This document shows positions 13,528-23,541 of a stretch of DNA of 64,000 bases, piece by piece (the first letter of the stretch is position 1; each line of letters opens with the position of its first letter). Where the stretch lies: contig DF239257.1 of NCBI GenBank assembly GCA_000507305.1, positions 184,428 through 248,427 on the forward strand, written 5' to 3'. The notes under the pieces are model-generated. The model was given only the letters and a program-made list of their open reading frames with translations, had not been told where the DNA came from and made no database searches. The stretch is from Breviolum minutum Mf 1.05b.01. Taxonomy: Eukaryota; Sar; Dinophyceae; Suessiales; Symbiodiniaceae. The position numbers and the translations under genes are program-made.

Positions 13528-16500
13528 CCAATACAACAACAACAAACCTTTGCCAAGCCTAACCGCATATGTCCACTCGTGGTTTTTCAGGAAATGCCAA
13601 CCCAGAAAAATGTGCCCAAACACATTGGACCACCAAACTCAGTTCAGGTGGGTGTGCAAACCTATGGCGGTGGGTTCGGTGACCAAACACTGGGGTGGAG
13701 GCATTTTTGAGAATGAAAACCGTTCAGAAGGTTCTCAGTACTAAGGAGCTAAAGAGATGGGAGTGTGCATTTTGATGTATATACACAGCATATATATATA
13801 TACTATATACAGTATATCTTATATACAAATATCTTCCAAAGGGTGCTGTTAGACCCCTAAGGGATGTTGTATAGGCACCCCTTACCATCCATTCAGCACC
13901 CCTTGGAAGATGCAGGTATATATATATATATACATCAAATTCCTTCATAATTAGGAGCTAAGGAACATTGTGCGAAGGTTCCTCAAGACATCTTCAGCTT
14001 TGTATATGCATTTTCTGTCTTGAAGTACAATATGTCACCGAGATCATTTTAGCCAGTTTCCCCCGACAAAAAGCCACCCGTTCGAAATGTCTCTTCTTTT
14101 TCCCTGATTGTTGACCGCTATTGTGTGCCTACTAAACCACCTTCTATTCAGTGTATATTTTATGAACATTTTCGATGAGTGGCAGAGTTGGCAGAGTGGC
14201 GAAAATCATGTGATTTCTGGATTTTGCCCAAACCCTGGCTATGCCAGCTGCATGTATTACGGGTGATGAAATACAAACGCCAGTTGTATACATCGGGATT
14301 ATTCAAAACGCCGTGATTCTTGGATCCTGATTTCGAACCACTCAGAGGTCATGTGTGTGATCAGTGAGTTCACCCCGGTTTTCGTTGGGTAATTTGTGGG
14401 GATGAAATCCTGCCCAGTTATATATCTGTCGGGGGAAAATCTCATACGCCATGAATTTTTCGGATCCCGGAACCTGAACAAAGCCAGGATTTCATGATTC
14501 ATGTCACTGTCGTTGTGGGTTGAAGGTTGCCGTGTAGCTAAGCTCCATTTGAGCCATGAAAAAAACAGCTTGTGGTTGTTTAGGGGATTCGTTGGGGACT
14601 ATTACACAGTTACCGTGCGGATTATAATACACCAGTATCTATAAGGATCCCTTTTTTTCACAACCAGTATTTCATGGAAAGTAAGTAAGGTTGAAAAACC
14701 CCAGTCACCTATTTATTTATAAGGCCAATTTATAGGGGGCCCCCATACCTCATCATACCTCCATTTATAAATGGTAGGTGCTACCGCCATTCCTAAGGCT
14801 TTGGCATACCTGGTTTGATCGACCACTGGGATTTGCTGGCAAGGCGTGGGTGGAAGTTACACACCACCCCTCAGTCGTGTCGTAGCAGTTGAGGTTGTTT
14901 GGAGAAAAAAAGAGGTGTCTTTTTGGTATAGCTTCATGCTCGACTTCATTGTATGATATATATTCAAAAGGTATTGCATTTTATACATGGTTTCAATAGT
15001 TACATATGCTATAATGTATATATCTACATAACATATCAGCATATCTAGTGTGTATATATATATATATAACATAACGTATGATAGTTTCATGAAGCACTTC
15101 TTATTGAGTCCTCCAGTTCCTGAAGTAGTTCATGGAATGCTTGGAAACCGTGGCTTCCGGATGTCCCCGAATTCCCATGAGAATTTGATGCCATCCGTGA
15201 TACTGAAAGTCTCCCAAGACCCAGCCATGTATCCTATGGTAGCACGAAAAAACCTCCAGTTTTTTGGGAAGGGGGGCGATTTCTGAAGTAAGTGGAGTCC
15301 GTGCTGGTAAATAGAAATGGAACAGATGAACAAAAAGAAAACAAACTAGTTAATCAAATTCCGAACTGGAGAGCAAACTACAATTATATATAAATGAATA
15401 AGTGAACTGCAAATAGATTGTTGATTTGTAGAGAAGAAGATACATTAGTACTTCAGAATGAACATTTTACACATTCAATAGAAAAGCCATGATATAAATA
15501 CATATTAATTGGTATTCTTATGGATTATATAGATTTAGACATACGTAGAAAAGAAAAACATCTCAAGCGGTAGATACTGTTGATGCAAGGAATCCTGTAC
15601 CACCTGGGATGTATTAAACTCGTACGTAATGGGATAATCCACATATTAACTGGTTAGCCGGATTTCCTTCATTCAAAGTATTTCCCTATTTTTCCCTATA
15701 TTTTGGTCCACTTGGATGTCCCGCGCAGGAAGTTATGATCAATGGTGATCGGATCAATGGGTGACATAACCCATATATATATATATCCCATTTATAAGGA
15801 ATTAGGTGACATCCATATATAACCCATATATACCCCATTTATAACCCATATATAACCCATATATAACCCATTGATCCGATCACATCCTTTCCGGGACATC
15901 CATCCACGTATCGTTTCTCCAACGGCCTTGGTTCCTTCGCCCTCATGAGACCCCCAACGTTGAAAGGTGGTGACGCGCTCCAGTGGCGGCAAGCTAACCG
16001 AAACCTTGGTACGTGTGACCGACCCGGTCTCTTGGGCTTCCGATAAAAAACATGGAGGGACTAGGTGGTGGTTTCAATCAAATATTTTTGGAATTTTCAC
16101 CCCTAATTACTTGGGGAAGATGAACCCATTTTGACGAACATATGTTTCAACTGGGTTGGTGAAAAACCACCAACCAGATGAGGGATGTGTTTTCTGTGTT
16201 TTTTTCCCGGTTTAACATGGGGTGCGCAGCCATGTATCAGAATCTTGTCCCTTTTTTTGTTTCAGGAAAAATGTTCCAAAATGATTACAAGGTGGGCCAT
16301 TTATAGGGGTTATAACCCCAGTTACCTAATTATAAGGCCATTTATAGGGGTTATAACTCCATTTATAACTGGCAGGGGCCCATCTTGTAGGAGGATTTGA
16401 CAAACTAAAGCAGGCAGGTTGCCAGAAGTGGAGCTGGGACATAGGGTATGTGATATGTGATTGTTTCGCAGTCTGCTCGGTTGAAAATTTGTAGAAAAAA

Positions 16501-17284
16501 GAATCATGAGTCCTGAATGTTACGCAATGGGGTAGTTTGGTCTTTTTCCCCTACCTTACTGAGGGATGTATATATATATATATATAGACAGACTGACCCA
16601 TATGTGAATATATAGATACAAAGATATATGAAAAATACAGATATGTAACCTGTAGATATATATATATATATGCTTCCATTTTCGATGGCTACCCAATATA
16701 CTACAACGAGGCATGCTACAGAAACCCTTCAGAAACATCATCATCCTTCCGTCCCATGACCACATTTTCGTCTCAAAACGGGGCATTCCCAACTTTGAGG
16801 TACCGGGACACATGGTAAGGCGAATCTGCAAGTGTAAAACCTCAAAAAGTCCAAAACCAAAACCTTGTCAAGGGCCTTGTGGGCACCAGTTATACATATA
16901 TATATATATAAATGGAGTTATGGGGCCCCTATTTTCACGGCCTTTTGAATGTATATAACTAGGGTTATGACTACCCTACAAGTGGAGTTAAACGGGCCCC
17001 TACCTAATACGTGTTTGTTTGGCCTTGCTCACGTTTCCTTGGAGGATCACCCCACTAAGAAAAAGCGTTCTGTACCCCCTATCTATAAGCCATGAAGTTC
17101 GGCCATTGATTCAAGGGGTCCCACAACCCCCCCGATCCTTAGGGGACTTTCCAACCAACGATCAGAAATGGTTGGTCCTAAGCACGTGACTCCAAGTACT
17201 GGGTTCCCATCCAGACAAGTATGTCTTGAGGTCATGATCATTCCCAACTTAGCCATTCACTTGCAAACTGCCGATGAAAGAAAG
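5165..17284 (+). CDS. DNPEP: M18 aspartyl aminopeptidase, 5' part, 11 exons
   Basis: Metallo-aminopeptidase of family M18, which removes N-terminal Asp/Glu from peptides, normally as a cytosolic dodecamer with two metal ions. Exons: 5165-5182, 6838-6881, 8086-8137, 9046-9089, 9852-9918, 11807-11844, 12663-12717, 13648-13673, 14798-14843, 15967-16026, 17231-17284. They total 504 nt (168 codons), in phase throughout. The product matches M18 enzymes in order: FIDFVNETGSPYH, W(x)LxKGGKYFVT, AFVVGGKF, GAHTDSPCLRLRP, LQVGVQTYGGG, LWHTWFDRPLGFAGK, IIPNLAIHLQ. All ten internal acceptors are AG|G; donors are GT (6), GC (2), GA (2). About 300 further residues (HLxPIL, DTQP, DNEEVGS, HPNY, MHSIRE regions) are expected downstream and were not found with confidence. 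The start is the first ATG giving the usual short N-terminus. Identity is very secure; completeness is unknown. Confidence 0.93.
6568..6667. repeat. A-family foldback
   Basis: CTAGGTGGTGGTTTCAAATA...GGTTGAAACCACCAACCAG, interior TCACCCCTATTTGGGGAAGA. Confidence 0.88.
6838..6881 (+). CDS. DNPEP: M18 aminopeptidase exon 2
   Basis: CTTCAG|GCGGCA acceptor, TCACC|GTTACC donor. Encodes AAQLFIDFVNETGSP; the last Pro codon is completed by the next exon. This is the conserved M18 'FhxaxxxxSPxH' N-terminal helix. Confidence 0.9.
6910..7014. repeat. D-family foldback in M18 intron 2
   Basis: TACCCTCCCTAAAACTAACA and its inverted copy TGTTAGTTTCAGGGAGGGTA, 29 nt after exon 2. Confidence 0.9.
7031..7243. 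repeat. B-family foldback interrupted by another element
   Basis: Outer arms GATGGATCCATGGGATGA and TCCCATGGATCC belong to one B element. Its arm is split at 7075-7179 by the next entry. Confidence 0.85.
7075..7179. mobile_element. B2-family element inserted in a B element, 8-bp duplication
   Basis: Ends CCCAGATGCTCA and TGAGTGTTTGGG are inverted repeats. It is flanked on both sides by ATTCATAT (7067-7074 and 7180-7187). Removing the element and one copy restores a normal B arm. Direct evidence of transposition. Confidence 0.88.
7249..7346. mobile_element. A-family element with 4-bp TSD (GTTT)
   Basis: CAGGGTGGTGGTTTC...GAAACCACCAATCAG; GTTT at 7245-7248 and 7347-7350. Confidence 0.85.
8086..8137 (+). 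CDS. DNPEP: M18 aminopeptidase exon 3
   Basis: CCCGAG|GTATCA acceptor. Encodes YHCVTACTKLLKTCGFQ, matching the M18 pattern YHAVxxxxxxLxxAGFxEL. The donor is GA (TTCCAG|GACAGC), and AGGA is repeated at the acceptor of the next exon. Confidence 0.9.
8715..8822. repeat. J-family foldback
   Basis: GTTTCCTTAAATGGTGGTACC against a degraded CCACCATTTTAGGA arm. Like the copy at 24.7 kb it is followed by GATGTGGGTATACATTTTC. Confidence 0.7.
8876..8953. mobile_element. A-family element with 4-bp TSD (TGAG)
   Basis: CTGGGTGGTGGTTTC...GAAACCACCAACTAG; TGAG at 8872-8875 and 8954-8957. A short 78-bp copy lacking part of the interior. Confidence 0.88.
9046..9089 (+). CDS. DNPEP: M18 aminopeptidase exon 4
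   Basis: CTAGAG|GAGCTA acceptor, GGCAA|GTGCCC donor. Encodes ELAENGRWSLSKGGK, matching 'ELxExexWxLxPGGKYfvtR' of the family. Confidence 0.9.
9681..9774. repeat. B2-family foldback in M18 intron
   Basis: CCCAGACACTCAATGTATG...CATTGAGTGTTTGGG. Confidence 0.85.
9852..9918 (+). CDS. DNPEP: M18 aminopeptidase exon 5
   Basis: ATCGAG|GTACTT acceptor. Encodes YFVTKGGADVMAFVVGGKF followed by SVE, the characteristic M18 beta strand. The donor is GA (GTAGAG|GAGTCG). The 8-mer GAGGAGTC is present at both ends of the following intron. Confidence 0.93.
9976..10092. repeat. C-family foldback
   Basis: CTGTTGATGGTTCAGAAATCC...GGATTTCTGAACCATCGACAG, 58 nt downstream of M18 exon 5. Confidence 0.88.
10106..10226. 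repeat. K-family foldback, left copy
   Basis: ATATGGATGTTTCCGAAAATA...TTTTTGGAAACACCTATAT. A second copy in opposite orientation lies at 10853-10965. Confidence 0.85.
10276..10380. repeat. O-family foldback
   Basis: TACACCCTGGAAGATTAACA...TGTTACTCTTCAGGGGTGTA. The next A element starts two bases after its end. Confidence 0.88.
10382..10490. mobile_element. A-family element with 4-bp TSD (GTAT)
   Basis: CTGGGTGGTGGCAACTC...AAAACCACCAACTG; GTAT at 10378-10381 and 10491-10494. The target was the end of the adjacent O element. Confidence 0.82.
10525..10616. repeat. M-family foldback
   Basis: TACCTGGATCTTCCAA...TTGGAAGATCCAGGTA. Confidence 0.88.
10853..10965. repeat. K-family foldback, inverted copy
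   Basis: Reverse complement of 10106-10226 over nearly its full length. Confidence 0.85.
11807..11844 (+). CDS. DNPEP: M18 aminopeptidase exon 6 (metal-binding HTD)
   Basis: ATCGAG|GAGTCA acceptor. Encodes ESGFSMIGAHTDS; Pro is completed by the next exon. The His of GAHTDSP is a conserved zinc ligand of M18 peptidases. The donor is GC (GATTC|GCTACC). Confidence 0.93.
12112..12209. mobile_element. A-family element with 4-bp TSD (AATG)
   Basis: CTGGGTGGTGGTTTCAG...GTTGAAACCACCAACTAG; AATG at 12108-12111 and 12210-12213. Confidence 0.88.
12663..12717 (+). CDS. DNPEP: M18 aminopeptidase exon 7
   Basis: TCTCAG|GCCTTG acceptor, TTGCAG|GTGCTC donor. Encodes CLRLRPNSKMSSGGMLQ, the family's SPCLxLxPxSKxxxxGxLQ stretch. 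CAGGTG occurs at both intron ends. Confidence 0.92.
13106..13189. repeat. B-family foldback
   Basis: GGGTCCATGTATGGTAAATT...AATATACCTTACATGGATCC. Confidence 0.85.
13356..13550. repeat. (AAC)n/(AAG)n-type microsatellite
   Basis: About 195 bp of CAA/GAA triplets, first mixed AACAAG hexamers, then pure CAA. Intronic: lies between M18 exons 7 and 8. The Thr-Arg or Val-Leu ORFs across it are artefacts. Confidence 0.95.
13648..13673 (+). CDS. DNPEP: M18 aminopeptidase 26-nt micro-exon 8
   Basis: TTCAG|GTGGGT acceptor, GGTGG|GTTCGG donor. Encodes VGVQTYGG plus two bases of the next Gly, exactly the universal M18 'VGVETYGGG'. It lies about 100 nt after a long (AAC)n-type microsatellite. Confidence 0.92.
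13825..13918. repeat. M2-family foldback
   Basis: ATCTTCCAAAGGGTGCTG...CAGCACCCCTTGGAAGAT. Same family as the inner element at 49.1 kb. Confidence 0.82.
14798..14843 (+). CDS. DNPEP: M18 aminopeptidase exon 9
   Basis: CCTAAG|GCTTTG acceptor. Encodes LWHTWFDRPLGFAGK, matching LWHTWFDRDLxLAGR. The donor is taken as GC (GGCAAG|GCGTGG) because this keeps the family length before VVTR. A GT donor six bases later would add Ala-Trp. Confidence 0.9.
15708..15900. repeat. I-family foldback with expanded CCCATATATAA repeats
   Basis: CACTTGGATGTCCCGCGCAG...CCGGGACATCCA; the interior has tandem ACCCATATATA units. Confidence 0.7.
15967..16026 (+). CDS. DNPEP: M18 aminopeptidase exon 10
   Basis: TGAAAG|GTGGTG acceptor, GACCCG|GTCTCT donor. 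Encodes VVTRSSGGKLTETLVRVTDP, matching 'VixRxxxGKLxxxLVxvxxPilrIP'. Confidence 0.9.
16064..16177. repeat. A-family foldback
   Basis: CTAGGTGGTGGTTTCAATC...GGTGAAAAACCACCAACCAG. Confidence 0.85.
17231..17284 (+). CDS. DNPEP: M18 aminopeptidase exon 11 (last secure one)
   Basis: CTTGAG|GTCATG acceptor. Encodes VMIIPNLAIHLQTADERK, matching 'ilrIPxLAIHLqrxxnexF'. The end is inferred from a GC donor (GAAAG|GCACCC); other nearby GA donors are possible. Confidence 0.85.
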
Positions 17285-17377
17285 GCACCCAACATCTTCC
17301 CCCCCCCCCCAGTTGGTTGGGAAGGTTGGAAACGCTTGGGGGTTGGGAGTGAAAACCATATATATATGGCATATGGG

Positions 17378-17533
17378 GTGGGCCCCTACCAAGGTAGGCC
17401 CCGAAAAAAAGTTAGAAATGGAGTTGTACAAAAACCCTTCCACATGGACGGAAACAAATGAGTAACTGGGGTTATTTCACCCTATTTATAGGGGTTATAA
17501 CTCCATTTATTACTAGTAGGGGCCCACCTTGTG
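17378..17533. repeat. H-family foldback
   Basis: GTGGGCCCCTACCAAGG...TAGTAGGGGCCCACCTTGT with GGGGTTATAACTCC interior. Confidence 0.7.
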
Positions 17534-18033
17534 TAGAATCGGTTGTTTATTCTTTAAAGGATTCGAAAGGTGCTGTTTGATTTGAAAAAATGGTTGATTC
17601 TATTGTTGGACATTCCAATGGAAATCATATTCTTTGAAGCTCTTAGCAGTTTGAGACACCCCTCCCCCAGAAAAAAAGGCTCAAAGAAGGGTGGTTAGTA
17701 AAACCCATTTATAAGAAGGTTATAACCCATATAATAGCCATTGATCCTAACTTCCTGGGACATCCAAGTGTGATTTTGAACACCTGTTGGGAACATAATC
17801 TATTATAAATATGGCTAGCTGTTACTAGCCCACAGCATTTTGCCGTTCAGATGATGTTTACGCGAGGAGTTTTGCAATGGCGCTACAAACAGGAGATAAC
17901 TTATATATAATGGAAGGGATTTGTGTATGATTTGTGTAAATGTGACACGCAGATCATCCTGCTTCTTTGAAAAGTGAACTTGAAACACTGTAAGGTCTGA
18001 AGTACTGTATTGCTTGAGAAATTACACCGTAGT

Positions 18034-18092
18034 GGGAGTAGATGGCGCAACTCCCAAAAGGTGGCTTACGTGGGAGTTGCGCCACCTACTTT
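18034..18092. repeat. Short 59-bp perfect hairpin
   Basis: GTAGATGGCGCAACTCCC...GGGAGTTGCGCCACCTAC. The only copy in the window. Confidence 0.85.
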
Positions 18093-20688
18093 CCAGGCGG
18101 TATATCTATTCTACACAGTTTTGGATTCATTACTCAGTAGTTAGCAGTTTCTATAGTGATTCTAAAAATTTTGTTCCAAGTGACTTCACTTTTTTGACAG
18201 AACAAATGTTCGCTGCCTAAATTCACTTCTTTGCCAACGGGACACATGCTTTTTATGTATATGTTTCCGAAGAACAGGAAGTTCCCAATCACTACCCAGC
18301 TGAAAGTGAAGGGGGAGATGTGGGCAACACTTTCATTGTTTCCGGTTGCAGATATGAATGCAAACAAACATGTTTCTTTTGGATTCAAGGGAAAAAGAAG
18401 ACGCGGATCACATGTTCCAAATGTGTTCCTCCACATTTTGTTTGGACATGTTTGTTAAGGATAAGCCTGACTTCATGAATGTGTTCTTTTTTGGGCGATA
18501 TATACAAGTCAAATTTGTATGAATCTTCGTTGGGCTTCATCTTTCGGCCATTTGTTGGGGTCACGAATTCGATCGTTTGGAGCGGAACCCACGGTACGTC
18601 GGAAAAAAACACGCCTTCCGGATTTTGGGCTTCAGCGGCAGAACGGCTTTCTCTGATATGGAGAGATGGTATATATGACAGTGATGATAATCCATGGATT
18701 TGGATATATGACTATTTTTGTATGAATCAACACAAATGGGAAGGACACGTCTCATGAACACGTTTTGGATCTGGAAATGAAATGACTGAAAAATCGCACA
18801 GTTTTTTTGGCTGGCCTGACTAAATGTCATCAGAAACAAACACAAAGTTTGGAAAATCATTTTTACAAACAGTTCGAACGGTACACTTCCTAAAACGAAT
18901 ACATATAAACCCTGAAAAATCGTTGGAAGATGATGATATCTTTCCTTTTGGGGCAGCTCGGCCTATTTTCTCTATTAGTAAATTCGGGAGTGTAGATCCT
19001 TCGAACTGCTTCAGTTCACTGACCCTAATTTCAGCAACCCGTTTCCCCCTCCCCATCCGTTTTTTTGGAAGCGCAAGAGACGCTCCGGTTGGAGAATTTG
19101 GGGAAATTGTAGCCATGGGACAAGTCAGGGCCCCAAGTGATGGTGAAGAAATGTCAAGCGGCAAGGTTTTTGCTGTCAAACTGTCAATTTTGTTCAAGTT
19201 TCAGCCAACATATGGAAGAAACGGGTGGAAGTGATACTCCCAAAAATTAACATGGCTAGCTTGGAAAATCACCATGTTTTCATACGCATCCATAGATCTC
19301 CAAATTTCCATGTTCCATCCAGCTATGATCGAACTGGCAGAGTCATCTACAAGATGGGCCCAAAAGCTAGAAGTAGGGGCCTATAGATCCATTGATAGGG
19401 GTCACACCCCCGTTAGAAATTTATAAGGCCATTTATAGGGGCCCCATACAGTAACTCCATTTATTACGATCGTAGGGGCCAATTTTGTAGAAATATCTGA
19501 GATATCTCATAATAAAAGTTTTGATGGGTAGTTCCAAATGGAGCTCAGTCCAATTGTAAGGGAATCCTTTCAAAATGCTGTGATTTCATCTCAATTCAGC
19601 TGCAGGAATTAGTGTATATCAATTTGCCTAGATTTTAACTCTTATGATTACGGACTATAAAGAAAAACAGCACCATTTGGAAAAACAAATTAGGGATTGC
19701 GTTTGTTCTACGTCCGACAATGGTGTTTACATTAAATTGGGAGTTTGCTGAATGAAAACAGGGAGGCAAACAAGACCCAGCAAAGGTGTCTTGTTTTATT
19801 TCGACAACTTTTGCTAGTTTTTCTTGGGGGTTTAAGTTGGAGCATAAGACATTCGTGTTGGAAATGGCTTCCTAGTGTTTGTGTTTTTTTTGTTGGTGCT
19901 CAGATCAGATTGTCCTAAGGCACCTACATGAACATTTGTAAACAGCATCGCTGCTTTTTGTTTTTTTCGTCGTATCCCTTGCTCAAGGCTTCTGAAAGTC
20001 TGTTTAGGCACCATGTCGACATTGAATGCCTGGACAGGATTTTTGACAACCCTTTCATTTTTTTAGCAAACTTCTTGAATCAAATTCATCTGGCTCTGTG
20101 TCTTTTAGGTTCACCAGTGCTTCGGGAGAAAAGTGCTATCGTTCAATTCAAGGTTGTCCAAGTCGCTTACAAATGGATGACAAGAACATCTAAATCAAAG
20201 GACATAAAGGACATGACCCCACAAAGATGCAACAAAATTCATAGATGAACTTTGTGATGAATTGTGGTAGCTCAAGATCATTATTTTGTTCTAGGCGGTG
20301 GTTTCAGATATTTTTGTATTTTCACACCTGCTTGAGGAAGATCATCCAATTTGACCAGCATGTTCTTTTGAAATGGGTTGGTTCAACCGCCAACTGCTCC
20401 CCGCTGAAAGTACATCTTCTCTTGCTCAAAACGTTTGTTCATTTTCAACTCTTCCAAGAAATATCCCTCAAAAGTCACTCTCCAACATTTCAATCAAGCC
20501 TGACTGGCAGCCTCACTTTCTTCGTTTTTTTTTTGTGTGTGTCTTCAAACTTCGGAATTTCTCATCGCTCGCTGCTTGGACTGGTTGGATCTGGAGTGAT
20601 GGGATCTGAAGTGGAGTCACGAAGGTGTGGTGTGGTGGAAAGTTGGGGGTCGCTTTGTAGGCGGCAAGTTTGGGGCTAGATATTCAAA

Positions 20689-20796
20689 CCCATAGGATCC
20701 ATGGGATTTGTATATTTACCATTATTACTTACCTATACATGAATGGTTGATGTGTTTGGTAAATTAGTAGGTACATATACCCATGGATCCTATGGG
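20689..20796. repeat. B-family foldback, near-consensus
   Basis: CCCATAGGATCCATGGGATT...ACCCATGGATCCTATGGG. Confidence 0.9.
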
Positions 20797-20827
20797 TAAG
20801 GTGAACTATAAGGGTGGAAATCCCAGA

Positions 20828-20979
20828 AGTACTTGGAGGATCATCCCAATCAGGAAAGTGGTTAATAACCATAGTTAGTAAGTCCCCTAAGTAGGGTTGT
20901 TCCCCTCCCAAATGGCCTAAATGGCATATAAATGGGGGTTACTACCCATACTTACTAACTGGGATGATCCTCGAAGTAG
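20828..20979. repeat. E-family foldback
   Basis: AGTACTTGGAGGATCATCCCA...CTGGGATGATCCTCGAAGTA. Confidence 0.87.
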
Positions 20980-21113
20980 GGGCTGGTTTTCTCATACAGG
21001 CCTTTTAAGGTGGGCCATTGGAGGTGGAGTGACATGGGGCCCGCCCCTATAAATGGCCGACAATAAACGGGTAACTGAGGCTATTTTGTCCCTATCAAGG
21101 GAGTTATAACCTT

Positions 21114-21206
21114 ACCCTAGGCTTCCAAACACCTTGTGAGGAGGTATTTGGACCCCCAAAACATACCTAAAACACCGAACCTCAGCAGGTATTTGGATGT
21201 CTAGGG
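21114..21206. repeat. F-family foldback
   Basis: ACCCTAGGCTTCCAAACACC...GGTATTTGGATGTCTAGGGT with CCAAAACATACCTAAAACAC in the middle. Confidence 0.85.
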
Positions 21207-21649
21207 TTACAACTGGTGACGCCCACCTTCTTAGTAGTTGGGTATATCTCCCCAAACTCACCAAAAAATGTGTCTTATGTAAAATCCTGGGATTGTCACG
21301 AACAATCTTGCATCCTAGGTGGGGGGTGAAGCCAAGTTATATCTTCATCAAAGGAATGAGACGTTTTGGTAAATCTCAACCCCGACTTTTGCCCAATGAT
21401 ACGCAAAAAATCCATTTTTTTTCCTTTTTTTTTGGGGATAATTTTTGCTATTTTCTTCTCTCATTTTTTTTCCCAGCCTAAGTATCCTAACATTTAAAAA
21501 CGTGCTATTTTGAGGACCTTGAAGGGTCCAATCGCTGATTCTCTATGGCACCCCCGGGAAACTTCCGCTTAAAAAAAAAAACGCCGCGAAAAAAACACGT
21601 CACCTTTTTCCACGTTCCGGCCACGGGTTCCGCAGATCTTCAAGCAGTT

Positions 21650-21693
21650 CAGATGCTTCGAGCACTTCAACTTCAAGCACTTGGTCCCGTTGC
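21650..21693 (+). CDS. DNPEP: Weak candidate for the next M18 exon
   Basis: One frame reads CFEHFNFKHLVPL, with the same spacing from F to HLVP as 'FxxNxExHLvPIL' of M18. The donor would be GT (TTGCA|GTGGAG). Against it: no AG|G acceptor precedes it, and it is 4.4 kb from the previous exon. Probably chance. Confidence 0.15.
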
Positions 21694-22072
21694 AGTGGAG
21701 AATACCGAGTGAGTGTGGAGAAGGTGCTCCGTTGGCGAGTTTGGCGAGTGGAAAAAAAACCGGGGATTTTTTTTGTGGGGTGGTCCCTTTAAAAGCCACC
21801 AAAAAAGGATCCATGGGACTGGTGTACAGTATATTTATATATATTTACCAAAATTTACAATAAATTTATGGTAAATGTACTTAAATATTAAAACAGTCCC
21901 ATGGATCCTATGGGATAGGGTTTTAGGCTATGTTGTTTTGAAATCTTAAGTGCTCACATCTTTGTAGTTTTTTTTGCCAAACATCCTTTGGGGAATATCG
22001 GTGATAACGTTCGCCCTTGCACGGCGTTTTTGTGCTCAAAATCTGCTTTATATTGTTTTATTAAATGAAGGT

Positions 22073-22180
22073 GGGTCAGTGGGATTTTCAGGTACCCCAA
22101 TAATGGGAATAGTATGGGAAACTTCCCATAAAGGGGTCCCATTATTGGGGGTACCTGAAAATACCCTTGAGTGGGTGCTT
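22073..22180. repeat. Palindrome of a separate family
   Basis: TTTTCAGGTACCCCAATAAT...ATTATTGGGGGTACCTGAAAA. It explains the 71-codon ORF here as an artefact. Confidence 0.85.
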
Positions 22181-22359
22181 GGGGAATGATTTGCGATTTT
22201 CGGCAGCGATTACCAAAATAGGCTGTCTAAAGGATGTGTTGGGTTAATTTGCAAGTTAGAATCCAAAGGGTTTTGGATCAATCATACGGCTTACTAAAAC
22301 TTCGAACAATTTCAAAAATCTTGTAACCCACGAATATAGCTGGGGATATAATATATATA

Positions 22360-22463
22360 TACCTGAATCTTCCAAGTGTTAGTAAAGCTTCTACCTTTTG
22401 GTAGGTCTTCTTTTTTTGTGTGAAAAGGCACACATGTCACAAAAGTTGGAAGATATCCAGGTA
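22360..22463. repeat. M-family foldback
   Basis: TACCTGAATCTTCCAAGTGT...GTTGGAAGATATCCAGGTA. Confidence 0.82.
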
Positions 22464-22507
22464 TGCTTGTCGATTATCATTTTTCCCTAGGTAGGGTTAA
22501 ACATAAA

Positions 22508-22612
22508 CTAGGTGGTGGTTTGAAATATTTTTTATTTTCATCCCGAAACTTGGGGAAGGCTTCCAATTTGACGATCATATTTTTCAGATGGGTTGGTTCA
22601 ACCACCAACTAG
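22508..22612. mobile_element. A-family element with 4-bp TSD (TAAA)
   Basis: CTAGGTGGTGGTTTG...TTCAACCACCAACTAG; TAAA at 22504-22507 and 22613-22616. Confidence 0.85.
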
Positions 22613-22794
22613 TAAAAGATGTTTTTCTGGTCATACAATTCAAAACGGTCTCCTTTGGCTGTTTCTGAGTAGTATTTGTTCTTTTTCTCACAATCATATC
22701 CCATAAGATCCATGGGACTTGTATATTTACCTGCATTTATATACCATAAAAATCAATTACATGTAGTCTAGGTAAATATACCATACATTGAGCA

Positions 22795-22920
22795 TACTGT
22801 TGATGGTTCAGAAATCCCAAACAACCACGTTGGGATGTACTACCAGACCCTATAAATAACGGGAGTTCAACTACCTATCGCTCAACTGGTGAACGCCGGA
22901 TTTCTGAACCATCAACAGTA
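22795..22920. repeat. C-family foldback
   Basis: TACTGTTGATGGTTCAGAAAT...ATTTCTGAACCATCAACAGTA. Confidence 0.92.
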
Positions 22921-22975
22921 TGGGATATGGAAAATGACCCCCTTGAAGAACCTCATCAGCTTCCGGCAAAGCCAG

Positions 22976-23059
22976 GTGCCCACGATGAGACGCGCTTCAG
23001 GAGCTGAAGCTGTTGCTGCTTCATGGCAAGGTTTGGCCGTGGAGATTGCATACGGACTG
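22976..23059 (+). CDS. Exon candidate, possibly M18 mid-region
   Basis: GCCAG|GTGCCC acceptor and GGACTG|GATGTC (GA) donor enclose 28 open codons, phase 0-0, starting VPTMRRASGAEAVAASW and ending GLAVEIAYGL. The end loosely resembles 'LLxLLAxELG' before the DTQP motif of M18. Assignment is inference only. Confidence 0.3.
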
Positions 23060-23541
23060 GATGTCCCGGGAAGTGGATGGATCAATGGTTAGGATTAATG
23101 GGTTATGACCTATACTACATACTAAAATCCAAACCGGGGGTTGCGCAACTTTATTGACAGGGGGTTTATTAATCTGAACTTAACATTATGCAGTAACACT
23201 GTTGATGGAAGAAATCTGGTTAACCAGTTGATATGGGGCAAATATCCCATTATTTACATTGTTTCCATACAAATATCAGGTGGTTTGTTGGCCTTGTTGG
23301 GATTTCTTTCTGAACCCCCTCAACAGTAACAGACTTTTAGTCGGTTGGGTACTCTTTCAAAGGGCACCCACACCCATACCATCCATGTATTGTATATTTA
23401 CCTACATGAGTGGTTGATTTTTATCATAAGTCAGTAGGTAAATATACGTACCGTTCGTCCCATCGATTGTGTCATGGGACCATTTTCCCCGCCCTGAATA
23501 TCCGGGCCATGCCAACGCCGTGCATACAATGTTCAATCTCC

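Noticed and set aside
13303-13710. ORFs of 86-135 codons on both strands.
   Set aside because: They are read through the triplet repeat; it is intronic and only 26 nt of this region (13648-13673) is coding.
17917-17951. A possible exon GFVYDLCKCDTQ resembling the ELxLYDTQP motif of M18.
   Set aside because: It has AG|G and a GA donor, but lies only 630 bp after exon 11, leaving no room for about 60 intervening residues (HLxPIL and following).
19075-19195. A plus-strand frame reading VGEFGEIVAMGQV...SGKVFAVKL looked like a kinase glycine loop and lysine.
   Set aside because: The true kinase N-lobe was found at 48435-50033 with correct splice phases. The first Gly of the loop is missing here and no neighbouring kinase exons fit.
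20500-20600. EFLIARCLDWLD, similar to EFIFxxRLDNL of M18.
   Set aside because: No AG acceptor precedes it within 60 nt and it ends in TGA without a convincing donor.
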